From Euborellia annulipes (Eukaryota > Arthropoda > Insecta > Dermaptera > Anisolabididae), in the NCBI GenBank assembly GCA_023213315.1, contig JAKCPI010025583.1, forward strand, positions 81,789-145,788: a stretch of DNA of 64,000 nt. The letters are read 5' to 3'. The position numbers and the translations under genes were made by a program. Under the pieces are notes generated by a model. The model was given only the letters and a program-made list of their open reading frames with translations. It had not been told where the DNA came from and did not search any database. Within the stretch, counting starts at the first letter, position 1. Every line of letters starts with the position of its first letter. Shown here one piece after another: positions 43,031-54,169 of this stretch.

Positions 43031-43147
43031 TATATAGATTTCCTGATCGGAATCCATCTTGTTCTTCAACATCTTTGTAGTTATTTTCTAATTTATTTTT
43101 AAGTATTCGCTCGTACACTTTGCCCACAGAAGAAAGCACACTATATT
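43031..43147 (-). pseudogene. RTE-like reverse-transcriptase fragment
   Basis: In minus reading SVGKVYERILKNKLENNYKD, VEEQDGFRSGN is the RT segment just before the first catalytic Asp region, in the form usual for RTE-type LINEs (KVYERIL.NRL.......EQ.GFR.G). Flanking sequence has no further homology. About 35 codons remain. Confidence 0.6.
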
Positions 43148-43329
43148 ATTTTCCATTGTTCGATATGGTTTTTTTTGTTTCATTCAATTTGTGATAACAT
43201 TTTTAACATCTTATTTGGATTGACCATTTAAGAATTCTTAAATTATTTGGTATGGAAATAAGTTTTAACCGTTTTTTATGTAGACAAAAAACAGTTTGAA
43301 TATGAAAATATTTTTATTCAAAATATTTT

Positions 43330-43605
43330 CTATTTGAAACGACAACCTTCGCCCATCTTTCGGGCAATAAAGGAATTCCTCGAGTAATGAACTCCATTTC
43401 TATTGTATCACATCATTGCAGAACACCTTCTTCAAATGTTCGAGATGTTTCGTGAGGTCTCTACCAAATATTAATATATCGTCGAGTTAGACGTATGTGT
43501 CCCCGAAGTACCTCGTTCATCAACCTCTGGAAGGTGACGGGACTGTTTTTCAATGCAAAGGTAAAATAAAAGAGCCCGTGGGGAACGCTGTAAATTTTCC
43601 ACTTT
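43330..43605 (-). pseudogene. Ty3/gypsy reverse-transcriptase fragment
   Basis: In minus reading GKFTAFPTGSFIFTFALKNS, PVTFQRLMNEVLRGH and a decayed LTRRYINIW, HETSRTFEEGVLQ follow gypsy RT order (TAF..P.G...F....FGL.NAP.TFQRLM....). The YLDD catalytic box is destroyed (RYINIW with a stop). It ends about 40 bases from the sequence serving as paralogous empty site. Confidence 0.7.
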
Positions 43606-43639
43606 CTCTATTTGATTTCAAGATAGCTAGTTATTTATT

Positions 43640-43770
43640 TCCTTATTAATATAAAATTCCTCAAGGAGGCTAAATAATTTTTACTTATCCTCTCATTTAT
43701 TATGAGATGGCAATAAACCCTCGAGATTTATTTTTTTCTTGAAAAAAATAATTTTGTGAAATTCAGGAGA
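43640..43770. repeat. Unoccupied paralogue of the 44621 insertion site
   Basis: TTATTAATATAAAATTCCTC, AATTTTTACTTATCCTCTC and GAGATTTATTTTTTTCTTG align in order to 44577-44620 plus 49596-49700 with no insertion, showing what the second site looked like before the 5-kb element entered. Confidence 0.8.
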
Positions 43771-43779
43771 ACACACAAA

Positions 43780-44570
43780 CAAAGTTAAACATCTATCGTG
43801 TAATTCAAAACCTATGTATTGAATTTTTTTAAAGTATGAAAATAATTAAAATTTTTAATTTAGTATTATTGAAAAACAACATGGGGTGTATCGAACTCCC
43901 CATTCCTACTATACAGTATTTAATGACTATCCGCCAGCAAGAGTTTGGATATAATTGATCACCCGATTATACTACTCTACCTCAATAGATTTTCAGCATT
44001 TAAATTCCGTCTATTTTTATTTAAATTAATTGATTTCTAATATAATTTAAATACATTATATCGCTGAGAACCTTCATAAATATATTGCAAAATTATTTCT
44101 TAATCATAAGCACACTTAAGTTGAATTTTGCATTCTCATTCAAATTCCTTTTATTTCTTTAAAAGAGGCCTGAAATTTTTAGCTATATTCGACAAATATT
44201 TTGGCCAACCTGGCACCGGCTATTATCCTGAATTACGTACTGAACCTGCGTCCGATAATAATGTAATGGTTCTCGCCATATGAGGACTGATGAGCATACT
44301 AGTATATCTACATAATTTATACTTTGAATATATTTTGTGCATTAAATAACAACTCTATCTGCAGTTCAATGCCTAACGGATTGATGACCTTATTCAATTA
44401 TAACTGAAACGCCTCACTGATAGGGAGTTTTATTCGATAAAGGCTTCCAAGGCCGCTTCTTAATTAATGTTTTTAATTAATGTTAATTTTAACAAAATAT
44501 TATTACCCTCATACCCCCGCCCATCAATCGGGCTACCTTATCCTCTTAGATATGATCCGAGAACAACCTT
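43780..44570. other. Non-coding stretch
   Basis: A+T-rich. A hairpin-like GGGGTGTATCGAACTCCCC near 43882 resembles a T arm but has no tRNA body. Confidence 0.5.
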
Positions 44571-44785
44571 TTTTTTTATTAATATAAAATTCTTCAACGA
44601 GGTTAAGTCATTTTTACGTAGGGATGGAAAAGTCGACTCTGACTTTAGTCAAGAATCGATCTTTTACTTTTTTTTTTTTTTTTTTTTTTGGAATGGGTGC
44701 ATAAGGTCCGAAGACCTATAATGACCAATAGTCACATGCAGCCAGGAAGAAAATAAAAACAAAAGGAGAAGCATAAAGGGGAAAC

Positions 44786-46452
44786 TCAACTGCGGGAACT
44801 GAGAAGATGCCTGTTGAGGTTAGACTTGAAAGTCTGAAGATTGCAGGTTTTGGGGAAGATAGACGCAGGGAGCTTGTTCCAATCACGGGAGGTCATGGGG
44901 ACAAAGGAAGAATGAAATTGTTTTGTTCTGTTAGTCGTGATCTGAACAGCATAGGGATGCTGGGAAGATGCCTCTCTTGTGTTCCGTGAATAGGTTGCAT
45001 TGGGTGAGATAATTGATTTTAATTCGGCAGAGCATTGACCATGGTAATACCTGTAGAAGAGAGATAGTGAAGATACTCTTCTTCTATGATCTAGTGACTG
45101 TAGGGATGCAGTAAGGGTAGAATCACCTATCAGTCTAATTGCACGCCTCTGTGTGGCTTCCAAGGAGGAGAGAGCGTCTTTCGACGCCCCTCGCCAAAGG
45201 TGGGAACAATATTCAAGACACGGCCGAATTTGGGCTTTATAGAGGATTAGGAGTTGTTGGGAGGAAAAGTAACGCTTCGTTTTGAATAGGAAACCCAATT
45301 TCCTTGCGGTAGATTTAACCACAGAAGAGATGTGGTTGCTCCAGAAGAGATCAGATGTAACTGTCACTCCCAGAACAGAAAATGAATCTTTGAACTCGAG
45401 ACTATTATTGCTGTAAATAAGGGGAGGGCAAATCCTATTTTTTTGTCTAGAAATTAAACAACATTGGGTTTTTAGGGAATTGAATTTTACTTGATTGAGG
45501 TTTCCCCATTCCTCCAAGAGACCAAGATCATCATTTATCGACGACACAGCCCCCAGACGACCAGTGGATGAGGTTTCACCAGTCCTGACTGCAGGGTACT
45601 GTCATCAGCAAAGCAATGAATTGGGTTGGAGGTTACTCCCATGAGATCGTTAATGTACATAAGGAATAGGGTGGGAGAGAGGACAGAACCCTGGGGAACA
45701 CCTGCGTTGATTGAATGCGGAATAGAAGACACACCGTCGACTACAACCGAGATCTTTCGCTCCGTTAGAAAGCTCTTGATCCACTGGCACAGCTCAGAGG
45801 ATAGGCCAAAAGATGGAAGTTTAGCATAAAGATTTTTATGCCATACCTGATCGAAAGCCTTCGAAATGTCAAGAGCAACTGCAATAGTTTCCCCTTTCAT
45901 TTCCATGGCTTTGTTCCAGAGGTGTGTGACAAAGCTCAAAATATCCCCAGTCGAACGAGCATGCCTGAAACCATATTGCCTATCATTCATCATTCCGCAA
46001 TGTTCCAGATGATTTAAAATTTGAATGTTGAGGGCTTTTTCCATAATTTTGGATAGTATGGAGGTTATTGCGATTGGGCGATAGTTGCTGGGAAGAGAGG
46101 AGTCACCTTTTTTGGGAATGGGTTGAATATTCGCCAATTTCCAAGAGTCGGGAAAATTTCCCGAGGAAAATGAGAGGTTGAACAACCTGGATAATATTGG
46201 GACCAATTCAGGGGAAAATTTTTTAATGACGATGGGGGGAATACCGTCAGGGCCTGGGGATTTGTCGACCTTAATAACCTTTTTAATTAGTTTATCCCTA
46301 AAATGAATTTTATCCATTGAAATTTTATTGGAATGCTGGGTCGGAGGATCGCGACTATTGGCTTTATCGTCAATAGTAGAATTGGATGCGAAGAGAGAAG
46401 CAAAGATTTGGGCTTTTTCAAATGGGGTAGTGGCAATTTTACCATCAGGCAA
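44786..46452 (-). pseudogene. LINE reverse transcriptase and C-terminus
   Basis: Continues the endonuclease frame after a shift. 46452-45535 holds the RT: SPGPDGIPP, NYRPIAITSILSKIMEKAL, ALDISKAFDQVWH (first catalytic Asp), NAGVPQGSVLSPTLFLMYIN and the catalytic CFADDST (FADD). A second shift near 45545 leads into 45547-44786: WGNLNQVKFNSLKTQCC, LGVTVTSDLFWSNHIS, YKAQIRPCLEYCSHLW, RRAIRLIGD and HRRRVSSLSLFYRYYHGQC, the usual thumb and cysteine-containing C-terminal region, ending at a stop at 44786. Catalytic residues are all present, so the copy is broken only by frameshifts. Confidence 0.88.
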
Positions 46453-47981
46453 ATTAGAGGTGGAAATGAAGATGAGGAAAAGTTACGGCCTACTGCCTTG
46501 GCCAAAGACCAGAAGCGTCGACTACCATTTGGGCAGGATGTCAATTGTTCGCATTTCCTCTGCTCGAAGGTCCTTTTAGCCTCATTGATGGTCTTCTGAC
46601 ATTGGGTTCTGGCCTTACGAAATCTATCCCACTCCAACGGATCATGAGACAGTTTCCAGTTCTCATATGCTTGATTTTTGGCGCTAGTGGCTTTCACACA
46701 TTGGACATTAAACCATGGTTTGGATTTTTTTCCCTTTTGATATATTTTAAAGGGTACGTACATTTCCATACCCATGATTATGGCTTCTGTGATAGAGTCA
46801 GCCGCCTGAGAAGCATTGGTTCCGTTGAAGCAGTAATCATTCCATGGAAAAGACGAATAGAAGATTCTTAGGTCATCCCATTGGGCTGAGTGGAATTGCC
46901 AAATTTTCCGAGGAGGGATGCGTTTTAGATGGTTAGTGGGAGATGTCTTGAATACTACCGTGACAAGGGAGTGGTCGGAAGTGCCAAGAGGGGGGGCTAC
47001 TGAAGGAAAGTAAGAGTGTGGGTTGGAGGTAATAAATAGGTCTAGAAGATGGGGGGCATGTGTTGGATTGTCTGGAACACGTGTGGGTTCACCAATGATT
47101 TGGGTGAGGTCGCAAGAATCGCAAAAATTCTTGGCTGCTCTCCCTGCAGCATCGGTGGTGCCCGAGTATTTCAGCCAATCTTTGTGGTGAACGTTAAAAT
47201 CTCCTAGGAAGGAGATTTCATTTGACGGGAATTTGGTTTGGATAGTATTGACACATTCTGTGAGATGATCGAAAAAGTAAGTATGGTTGCTAGCGTTGGG
47301 GGAACGATAGATACAGCATAGGAAATGATTCGATGATTTGGCTGAGATTTTGAGCCATAGTATATCGAAATCGTTAGACTCGAGTGCATGTATTCTCCTA
47401 CAGGAAACATCTGATCTTACATAGGCGCAGATGCCTCCCTTAAAGCGAAACTTATCAAGGATATGGTAGTTAGGGTAATTAAGGTGAGGGGCTCCTGAGT
47501 TGGTTGTTGAAATCTGGGTTTCTCCAAGAACAAGAATTTGGGGATTGACTCGTTCGAGATGGTGGTGGACGGCATTAAGGTTTGAGTTCAGTCCTCGAAT
47601 ATTGGTGAACTGAATTGTGAAATCCTTGTTTGGAAATTTAAGAGGATTTTTCCTCATAGAACCCGCGGGAGTAGCCTCCACCCGGAGATCCGAACGGGAG
47701 GCTAGTTTAACTCCGGAATATTTTACTCTCGCTGATTCCATGAGGATATTGTTAATTTGGTTTTTTTTTTTATGGAGGTAAGGGAAAAGTTGCTGGATTG
47801 GCTGGATGGATTTTGGGTTTAGGGAGAAGGAAAGAGGGAGGAGAATGAAGAGAAGAGAAGAAGAGAAAGAAGAGAGCCGGAATTCCTGGCCAGGGCCTGT
47901 ATCTACGCTATGACTAGCATAGACACCAGAAACATGGATCAAAGGCATTAGTAACCAGATAACCATTCTTAAAGTGCCCAT
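46287..47981 (-). pseudogene. LINE endonuclease ORF, frameshifted into RT
   Basis: The frame of 564 codons has a hydrophobic start (MGTLRMVIWLLMPLIHVSG) that is probably untranslated leader, a possible second start near MESARVKYSG, then the apurinic endonuclease: FTNIRGLNSNL (catalytic Asn), LVLGETQIS (Glu), LGDFNVHHKDW (Asp, Asn), LLDLFITSN and the TSDHSLV histidine motif. A linker with WFNVQCVKA and WDRFRKARTQCQK follows. Near 46455 the frame changes and the last 60 or so codons are out of frame (LPLPHLKKPKSL...). Every endonuclease motif is intact; the frame change alone separates it from the polymerase. Confidence 0.85.
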
Positions 47982-48349
47982 TAGCCAAGTGATGGTGTCT
48001 CATCCGGGCGATTTGCATCTACCACCTAGAGCTCTCGTGGGAAGGGTCGCTCCTCACCCTTAAGCCGAAAATTCCAGCCATCAAGCAGGGATTTACAGCC
48101 CGCTACCCCCAAATAATGGCACTATAAAATTTGTATAATTACAATTTTTTTTATTAAGAATTTTATGAATCTGTAGAAATTGCTCCTATAAAGATAAAAT
48201 ATCTTACTCTTTAAAAATATAATACTTTTTTTAATTTAAATTAGGTCAAAGTTGATCGGCTTGTTATTGCTAATTCAAACGTGTTCAGATTTTAAAATTT
48301 GATTAGTAATTCTAAGTACAGTCTCAGATACTAGATGTTTTCGGCAAAT

Positions 48350-49065
48350 GTTTAAGAATGGATATATTAGATTGCGAATTGTTACTTGAGCTGCCACCAG
48401 GTGATAAGGCAGTGGTATCTAAAGAACTTTGTATTGTTGACGAAGCTCCTCCAATTCCATATCGTTCATGATATTCTTGAAAACAAGGGACAATGCACAA
48501 ATTACTTTTGCATTCTAAACAATGATATTTAGTTTTTCTTCTTAATATCCTCCCGTGGCTATCAATTGTATTCCAATATTATAAGAAATAGAATCTCCTC
48601 CTTCAGTGATAACTCGAAGAACAGGCGGTTCGTTTTTAAGAATACTTATCGAAGAAGTTGGTGATGTAGGAGTTGACATTTGCCTCTGAATTGTAGAGCC
48701 AGAACAGATATTACTTGATGTCTGTTGACTTAGGAGTAATGGATTACTATGTTGTTTAAAAAGATAAGAAGGTTGCGGGACGCTTAAAAGATTGCTATCA
48801 TGACTTGGGTTAGGCTGTGGGGATAAAGGTTGAGAGGAAGGTGGAGGTTCTGAACTTTGACGTTCAATTCGACCCCCGGAAAGTGTGAGCAAGGAATTGA
48901 CAGTTGCATACTGTGGAGATGAAGGTTCGCTTTCTGGAGAAACTTGGAGAGAATCTGATTCTTTTTTCACTCGAGGTTGTCGCATCAAAAGTCGACCGCG
49001 TTTACCTCCCTTTGAAGAAAGAGGCCGATCTTGAGCTGTTATTGTTACAGCTGAAAATGTTACTG
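48350..49065 (-). pseudogene. Captured host-type coding segment, Ser/Pro-rich plus Cys motif
   Basis: On the minus strand a plausible acceptor (TTTTCAG at about 49057-49063) leads into AVTITAQDRPLSSKGGKRGR, LLMRQPRVKKESDSLQVSP, then a long Ser/Pro/Gln-rich region (SSEPPPSSQPLSPQPNPS, SSNICSGSTIQRQMSTPTSP) ending NIGIQLIATGGY and a stop at 48542. One frame over, without a gap, the text continues RRKTKYHCLECKSNLCIVPC, FQEYHERYG and a Ser/Asn-rich tail to a stop near 48340. YxCxxCxxxLCxxPCFxxYH is the Cys/His cluster found at the C-terminus of piggyBac-type transposases and relatives. The frame break may be a single indel. Basic patches and Ser-Pro sites suggest a nuclear regulator; the family is not identified. 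Confidence 0.5.
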
Positions 49066-49590
49066 AAAATAATCGACTTTTTAGAATCGAGTTGAAACTC
49101 TTTCAAGTCGATTAGAATCGATTCTCACTGGACGACTTCGACTTTTTTCTTACAATACATAGAATCCATTGGTAATAGTTTGTAACGTTTTCATTGATTG
49201 ATTTTCATCTTTCTTTTAAAACCTATACATAATACACCAATCAACACCCTTTCTAAGATCGGTTAGTGAAAGTATGTCTTTCTTAATTCCTCAATTTTAA
49301 TATTTTAATGTTTTATTTGCTACTCAACTTTCGTATTTTATTGCCATATAACGTGCAATTTCTGGACAGAATATTCTTTTATAAAAATATTTGAAAACAA
49401 TATTTGTGTGTGTTGTATATATTTTTACTGAGTATCTCCTAAGCACGAGTTAGAGTTTTTAAAAAGTCGACTTGAAAGTCGAAAAGTTGAAAGTCGAAAA
49501 GTGGACTTTCAGAAATGATTAATCGATTCCTAGAATCGAAAAATATCAAGTCGATTCTAAAATCGACTTTTTGAGCGCCTTTTCCATCCC
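49066..49590. repeat. AGTCGA/TCGACT-rich subterminal region
   Basis: Dozens of copies of AAGTCGA, GTCGAAAAG and GAATCGA in both orientations cluster at 49068-49140 and 49455-49575, the latter adjoining the right terminus. Dense short subterminal motifs are where hAT transposases bind. Confidence 0.6.
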
Positions 49591-49619
49591 TTTTTTTTAC
49601 GTATCCCTTTGTTTATTAT

Positions 49620-50290
49620 GCCATATCAATAAACCGCGAGATTTTATTTTTTTCTTGGAAAAATATAATTTTGTGCACGAATGATGTAAGAACAGCAGCA
49701 GTCTTTTTGGTTCAAACGAACAACTTTTCCTCAATTCTCTCTTTGTTAAGGAATTAGAAAACTTTTAAAGTATTAAAATAATTTAAATTATTAATTACTT
49801 TAAAAGGACTTTATAAAAAAAAAGGGAGGATTTAAAAAGAAATAATTTGAGTTTTATATCAGAATCCTTACATCACTATTAAATTAGTAATCTTTATAAT
49901 AAGTTTTGCTCTACTTTTTGTTGTGTTACCTAGGGTACAAGTAATTTCAAAAATAACCAAGAATATCGGTATATTTCGAGAACTTTACAACTTTTTGTTA
50001 AGTGTTATCTTAACTTGGTAAATATTTCCAAGTTCACCAACTGTTTATCTATTTATTTAATCTAATACTAATTTTAAATTAGTTGGACAAACGTTTTAAG
50101 ACATCCAAGGATAAATTTAAATTAAAAATAAATAAATGATAAAATTTGAATTAATTAAACCTTTAAAAAATAATTATATAGGCCTATTTATATTTAAACG
50201 ATTATAAAACTATTTTCTACAGTTCTCTCTAGTTTAAAAGCTATTAAAATTAGATGTTGTTTGTTCGGTCTTGTTAGAGAACTTATTAAT
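49620..50290. other. Non-coding stretch
   Basis: A+T-rich. Starts with the continuation of the paralogous repeat (to about 49700). Probably intron of the dpr-like gene or intergenic. Confidence 0.5.
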
Positions 50291-50341
50291 GCATTTATTT
50301 AAGAAATGATATTAATAGCAATAGTCGTAATTGGCAATTAC

Positions 50342-50510
50342 CGTTGAGCACATGAACAGTGATACTTTTGCTTTGAGCGTTGCTAGGGTTGCATCTATAA
50401 TGGCCAGAGTCGGACGGTCGTGCTTTTTGTATCAGCAAGAAACTCGTCGTAATCTCGCCCTTCTCGGTAATTACCGAGACGCCTCCTCTCGGCGAGTCGT
50501 AGTTGATTAT
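50342..50510 (-). CDS. dpr-family immunoglobulin-domain exon
   Basis: A 169-base minus-strand exon bounded by an acceptor TTCTTGTTACAG (AG at 50511-50512) and a donor G/GTAATT (GT at 50341-50340). It encodes IINYDSPRGGVSVITEKG, EITTSFLLIQKARPSDSGHY and RCNPSNAQSKSITVHVLNG, the last strands of the second Ig domain. DSGHYRC is the D-x-G-x-Y-x-C motif with the second disulphide cysteine. INYDSPRGGVSVITEKG and the HVLNG ending are hallmarks of Defective proboscis extension response proteins, cell-surface partners of DIP proteins in synaptic matching. The exon ends in phase 1. Only this exon lies in the window; neighbouring exons must be outside or far off. No lesions are seen, so the gene is probably functional. 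The exact dpr paralogue cannot be told. Confidence 0.9.
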
Positions 50511-50689
50511 CTGTAACAAGAATATCTGTTAGGAACAGCACTGTCGTAAAGGACGTTTTGTCCCTTACACGCAGCTTAATTTAAAATATTTCTTTCTAAT
50601 TATTTTTATCAACTTGAGAGACGAAGAAAAAAAAAGAATAGAACGGGTCTGGGAAAATTATTTTGTTATATCCACTAATTTTGATATCA

Positions 50690-51425
50690 CACCAGATTTT
50701 AATCCCCCTCCCCCTCCAAATGACGTTCCTTATATAATAATAATAAACATTCAATATGTTTAATAATAACAACGACCCTGATTAATAAAAAAATTTGTAT
50801 TTTTTATTTAAATTTTTAACAAGTGTTTATTACTTTGTCTTACTTATATATGTAATATATAGAGAGAGAGTATTACATTTATATCAAAAATTCGATGTCG
50901 ATATTTTGATGGAAATACCCGTTTTGAGGTCCAAAATGGTCTGTCAGTGTGTGACTTTGAACAAAATATCTCAAGAACAAAAAGAGCTAGGAGGTTGAAA
51001 TTTTATATTTAACTTCAATACTCCTATTGAACAGATTATGAAGCTTTTGATCAAATTCGGCCAAAAAGTACTAGTACTTTATTAATGTATTTTTTAAGTT
51101 TTTTTTTCGATTTTTTCAAAATTTGCTCTCAAGATTTTGATTAAAATTCAAAAATCAATTATTTTTGAGATGCTATATAAAATGTATAATCTCATTTTCC
51201 TCTCAAAATTGTTTGAAGACCACTTTACTCTTGTATTTCATAGGAAAGATAGAAGAAATGATTGCCATGTTAACAATTTTTTTCATGTTTATAAATATAG
51301 GTCTATATCTAACTAAATATATGCCGACACAAAAAATCTGGTATGCAAGCACAACTTTCAATTACCAAAGTTAAGAGAAAGTTTTGTGATGTGCGACCAG
51401 TCACGCCAGATTTTATAAATATAAT
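50690..51425. repeat. Family A copy
   Basis: TATATGTAATATATAGAGAG, CAAAAATTCGATGTCGATAT, AAAAAGTACTAGTACTTTAT, CTCAAGATTTTGATTAAAAT, GAAAGATAGAAGAAATGATT then the palindromic end: AAAATCTGGTATGCAAGCAC against GTGCGACCAGTCACGCCAGA. It lies 180 bases downstream of the dpr-like exon on the plus map, probably in an intron (inference). Confidence 0.7.
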
Positions 51426-51429
51426 TCAA

Positions 51430-52740
51430 CTCCTTTTTATATTCTTTATAGAAAAATTCAAACCGAACAAATAATGAGATTTTTGTATAATTAAACGCAA
51501 ATAACACAAATAAGTGTCTGTGAGAGCACAGATGGGTTGATCCGAGTTTTTGTCTTTAAATTCGCGGACCATAAAATATGGAGATGAAACGTTATAAACA
51601 TAATTAATTATATAATCGAACATAACATTTATAATGTTACAAACAATAGAATTCATGTTATTTTATCTCTAAAATTCTAATGATATTTTAAGATGAAGCA
51701 ATTTTTTTTTGGCTTAAATGATAATTAATTTTTAATTATAAACCAATATATTTTGACAAGTATACTCTCACTATTTAATTATTCCGTACCCCCCCCCCCC
51801 CCCTTCTAGAGAACTTTCTGCCTACTACCCTCCAGTTTTCACATGATAAAATACTTATACCTAGTATTTCTATAATTTTGCAAACAATTTTCTTTTAAAT
51901 CAGAGAAATTATTTAATTATCAGGTTAAGCAATTCCGAAAGCTCGGGTGGGTGGTACTAAGGAATCAGAGTGTAGAACGTCCTCCGGCACCCATCGGTAT
52001 TTATTAAATAAAAATCATTACTATATATAAAGCGCTGGCCATTCATGTGCCTTTGTTAAGCCTTATACCGAACTTTGGGTCTTTGCTAACTAACTCCGAC
52101 TTGAGCTCTTGTTTAATCATAGGATTAGCTTAACTAGATGTGAAAAGATTCGAAAGTCGAATGGCTAATTAGATGTGAAATATCCTAATCTTTAGAGTTC
52201 AAAATTAAAACATTATCATATCCTTAATAATATCTATAAGGGACTTATAACTTTTTAAAATATATTATCTAAAAAATAAATTTATGAACTTTTCTCTGTC
52301 TTTACTCTGGTATTATACTATTATTCAATTGATAAATAACTTAAAAAGAAGAAAAAAAAACTCTTTATTAATTTATCTTTAGTTAAAAAGTAAACAAAAG
52401 ACATTTTTTAATGAATAGAAAAAAAATTTTATTTTGACTTATTAAACCTTTCTATTAAAATCTCTTTCAAAGTGATTAAATTGATTTTTTTTTATTCTTT
52501 CCTTTTAATATCAAGCAGAGAATTTCTTGCTGAGCTTTTCTTTCCATGTCTATATATATTTACACGTGTAAAATGGAAATTGTAAGTCATCAAGATATTT
52601 AATCAGTTTATTATTGTTTTCAGTATTTATTATTTTTCATTAAAAAAAGTTTAATTATATTCAAACGACATAAATAGCAATCATTCTTATTTGAAGCTTA
52701 TTAAAGGTTATAAACTTATAATAAAAAAAAATATTATAAT
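51430..52740. other. Non-coding stretch
   Basis: A C run of about 19 at 51788. CAATTCCGAAAGCTCGGGTG near 51930 loosely resembles the repeat near 39765. Otherwise A+T-rich. Confidence 0.5.
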
Positions 52741-52744
52741 TAAT

Positions 52745-52925
52745 ATCATTCGTTTTTGCGACCGGAAGAAATAGGACAGACCGGCCCGTCGCACGGTCTG
52801 ACGTCTTTTGAAAAGAGGAAGGAAGACAGACATACTAACTCTGAGTCCAAAAATGTGGGTCAGTGTGTGTGTGTGTGGACATTTTTGACCATGAAGGAAA
52901 TGAGCTAGGAGCAGGAGAAAATTTT
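52745..52925. repeat. Dispersed repeat related to 29815-30660
   Basis: CGGCCCGTCGCACGGTCTGA, CGTCTTTTGAAAAGAGG and AGACAGACATAC, then a (GT)n run. Opposite orientation to the copy near 30610 (GTCAGACCGTGCGACGGGC). Confidence 0.5.
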
Positions 52926-53087
52926 TAAAATTTTTATTCACCACTGCATTTTGTCTATGAAATTCTGAGCTTATTAAAAAAAATCCCATAAAATTTGGTG
53001 CCATAGTTTGCGAGTTCTATGCAATTTAAGATTCAGATTTTTTATTTTTTATAACGTTGTATTAATTGGAGCTTAAGAAACGGCGAG

Positions 53088-53145
53088 CGGAGGGGAGGTG
53101 CCCCCCCCCCCCGCGCCTGCACCTCCCCTCCAGGCATTGTCGCTG
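53088..53145. repeat. G+C-rich hairpin
   Basis: GGAGGGGAGGTGC, a C run of about 14, then GCACCTCCCCTCC: exact 13-bp arms. It stands alone in A+T-rich DNA and resembles the cores of short hAT-like elements; no target duplication identified. Confidence 0.6.
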
Positions 53146-53454
53146 GCCGGCCAGAGGTGCTGCTATTCTTGGAAAAACTATTAAACACTTTTAATTTCAT
53201 TTCTAAGAAATTTTATTATCTCCATCGCAAATCAATCGTCTAAATGAACAAGTCATTCACTAGGCCCAGAGAGAAAAATCTAGTTTGTTGTTAAGTTACA
53301 ACAAATAATGCCCTCTCTTGGATGAGAGAGACAAATAATTAATCTTATAAAACGACTAGTATTTAATAATTTTATAGCGCTATTAATTATTCTCTTTTCA
53401 ATATTCTCTCGATTTAAAAAAAATAATTTTTTTTTTCTCTCTTTGAATGCACAG

Positions 53455-54160
53455 ACGGCAACTCTATTTTTACTTTCTCTTACCTCTATATATGTTAATA
53501 TATATAGAGAGAAAAGTATTGCGATCATGTCAAAAATTTTGACGGATATACACGTTTTGAGGTCCGCTGAATCCAAAAAAGTGGTTTTCGTGACATGGTC
53601 TATGTGTCTGTCGGTCTGTGGTATAAAGGAATTGAGCTAGGAGGCCGAAATTTTATATTTAAGTTAGACACACACCTGGAGCGTGAAAATAAGCTTTTAA
53701 ACAAAATCGGCCAAAAAGTACTAGTACTTTACTGATGTACTTTTTCATTGTTTTTTTTTCTCAAAATCCGCTCTAACGATTTTGATTAAAATTCAAAAAT
53801 CAATTATTTTTTCGATGCTCTTTAAAATGTATATTCTCCTTCTCAAAATTGTTTGAAGGACACTTTACTTTACTCTTGTACTTCATGGGAAAAAGATAGG
53901 AATGGTTGCCATGGTAACAAAATATAAATATTAATAAATTTAAAATAAAAGATAAATCCTCATTTTATTTCGCACTTTTTATTTCCAAATATACTTATAA
54001 TATTTTAAATTCATTAATAATAATATTTTCGCCAAAAAATTTTTTGAAGTTTTAAAAATATAAATATTTTCCCAGGTATATAAATTTTACATCTTGCATT
54101 CTAATATATCGGCGGAAATCAAATCTGTGCGACAGTCAAACCAGAATTTTTAATACCTTC
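53455..54160. repeat. Family A copy
   Basis: TACTTTCTCTTACCTCTATA at the left end, GTCAAAAATTTTGACGGATA, GTGGTTTTCGTGACATGGTC, AAAAAGTACTAGTACTTTAC, GGTTGCCATGGTAACAAAAT, ACATCTTGCATTC and a reduced palindrome GTGCGACAGTCAAACCAG. Together with 36500-37565 it defines the full block order. Confidence 0.75.
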
Positions 54161-54169
54161 TAATATTTT

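Larger units (their letters stand above)
44669..48118 (-). mobile_element. Near full-length LINE with poly(A) tail
   Basis: Read on the minus strand: a G+C-richer 5' region (48118-47982), endonuclease, RT and C-terminal region, then a 3' end GGACCTTATGCACCCATTCC and a run of about 22 A (44669-44690). Codon use is markedly more G+C-rich than the flanks. No separate ORF1 is present. I found no clear target duplication. Two frameshifts are the only obvious lesions, so it is fairly young. Placed in the Jockey/I-like LINEs by motif style; clade not certain. Confidence 0.88.
44621..49595 (-). mobile_element. About 5-kb hAT-like element carrying a gene fragment and a nested LINE
   Basis: GGGATGGAAAAGTCGACTC at the left and CTTTTCCATCCC at the right are inverted. 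TTTACGTA precedes and follows (44613-44620, 49596-49603), an 8-bp duplication. The paralogous site at 43640-43770 lacks the insert. Subterminal DNA on both sides is rich in AGTCGA/TCGACT motifs (44632-44650, 49060-49580), as in non-autonomous hAT elements. The interior consists of a LINE inserted at about 44691-48118 and a minus-strand coding segment (48350-49065). No hAT transposase is present. This is the structure of a gene-transducing (Pack-type) element. Confidence 0.65.

Noticed and set aside
43875..43900. tRNA gene (T-arm-like GGGGTGTATCGAACTCCCC)
   Set aside because: There is a single hairpin only; no box A, anticodon arm or acceptor stem could be placed.
46328..46871. Plus-strand frames opposite the LINE
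   Set aside because: Shadows of the endonuclease/RT coding strand.
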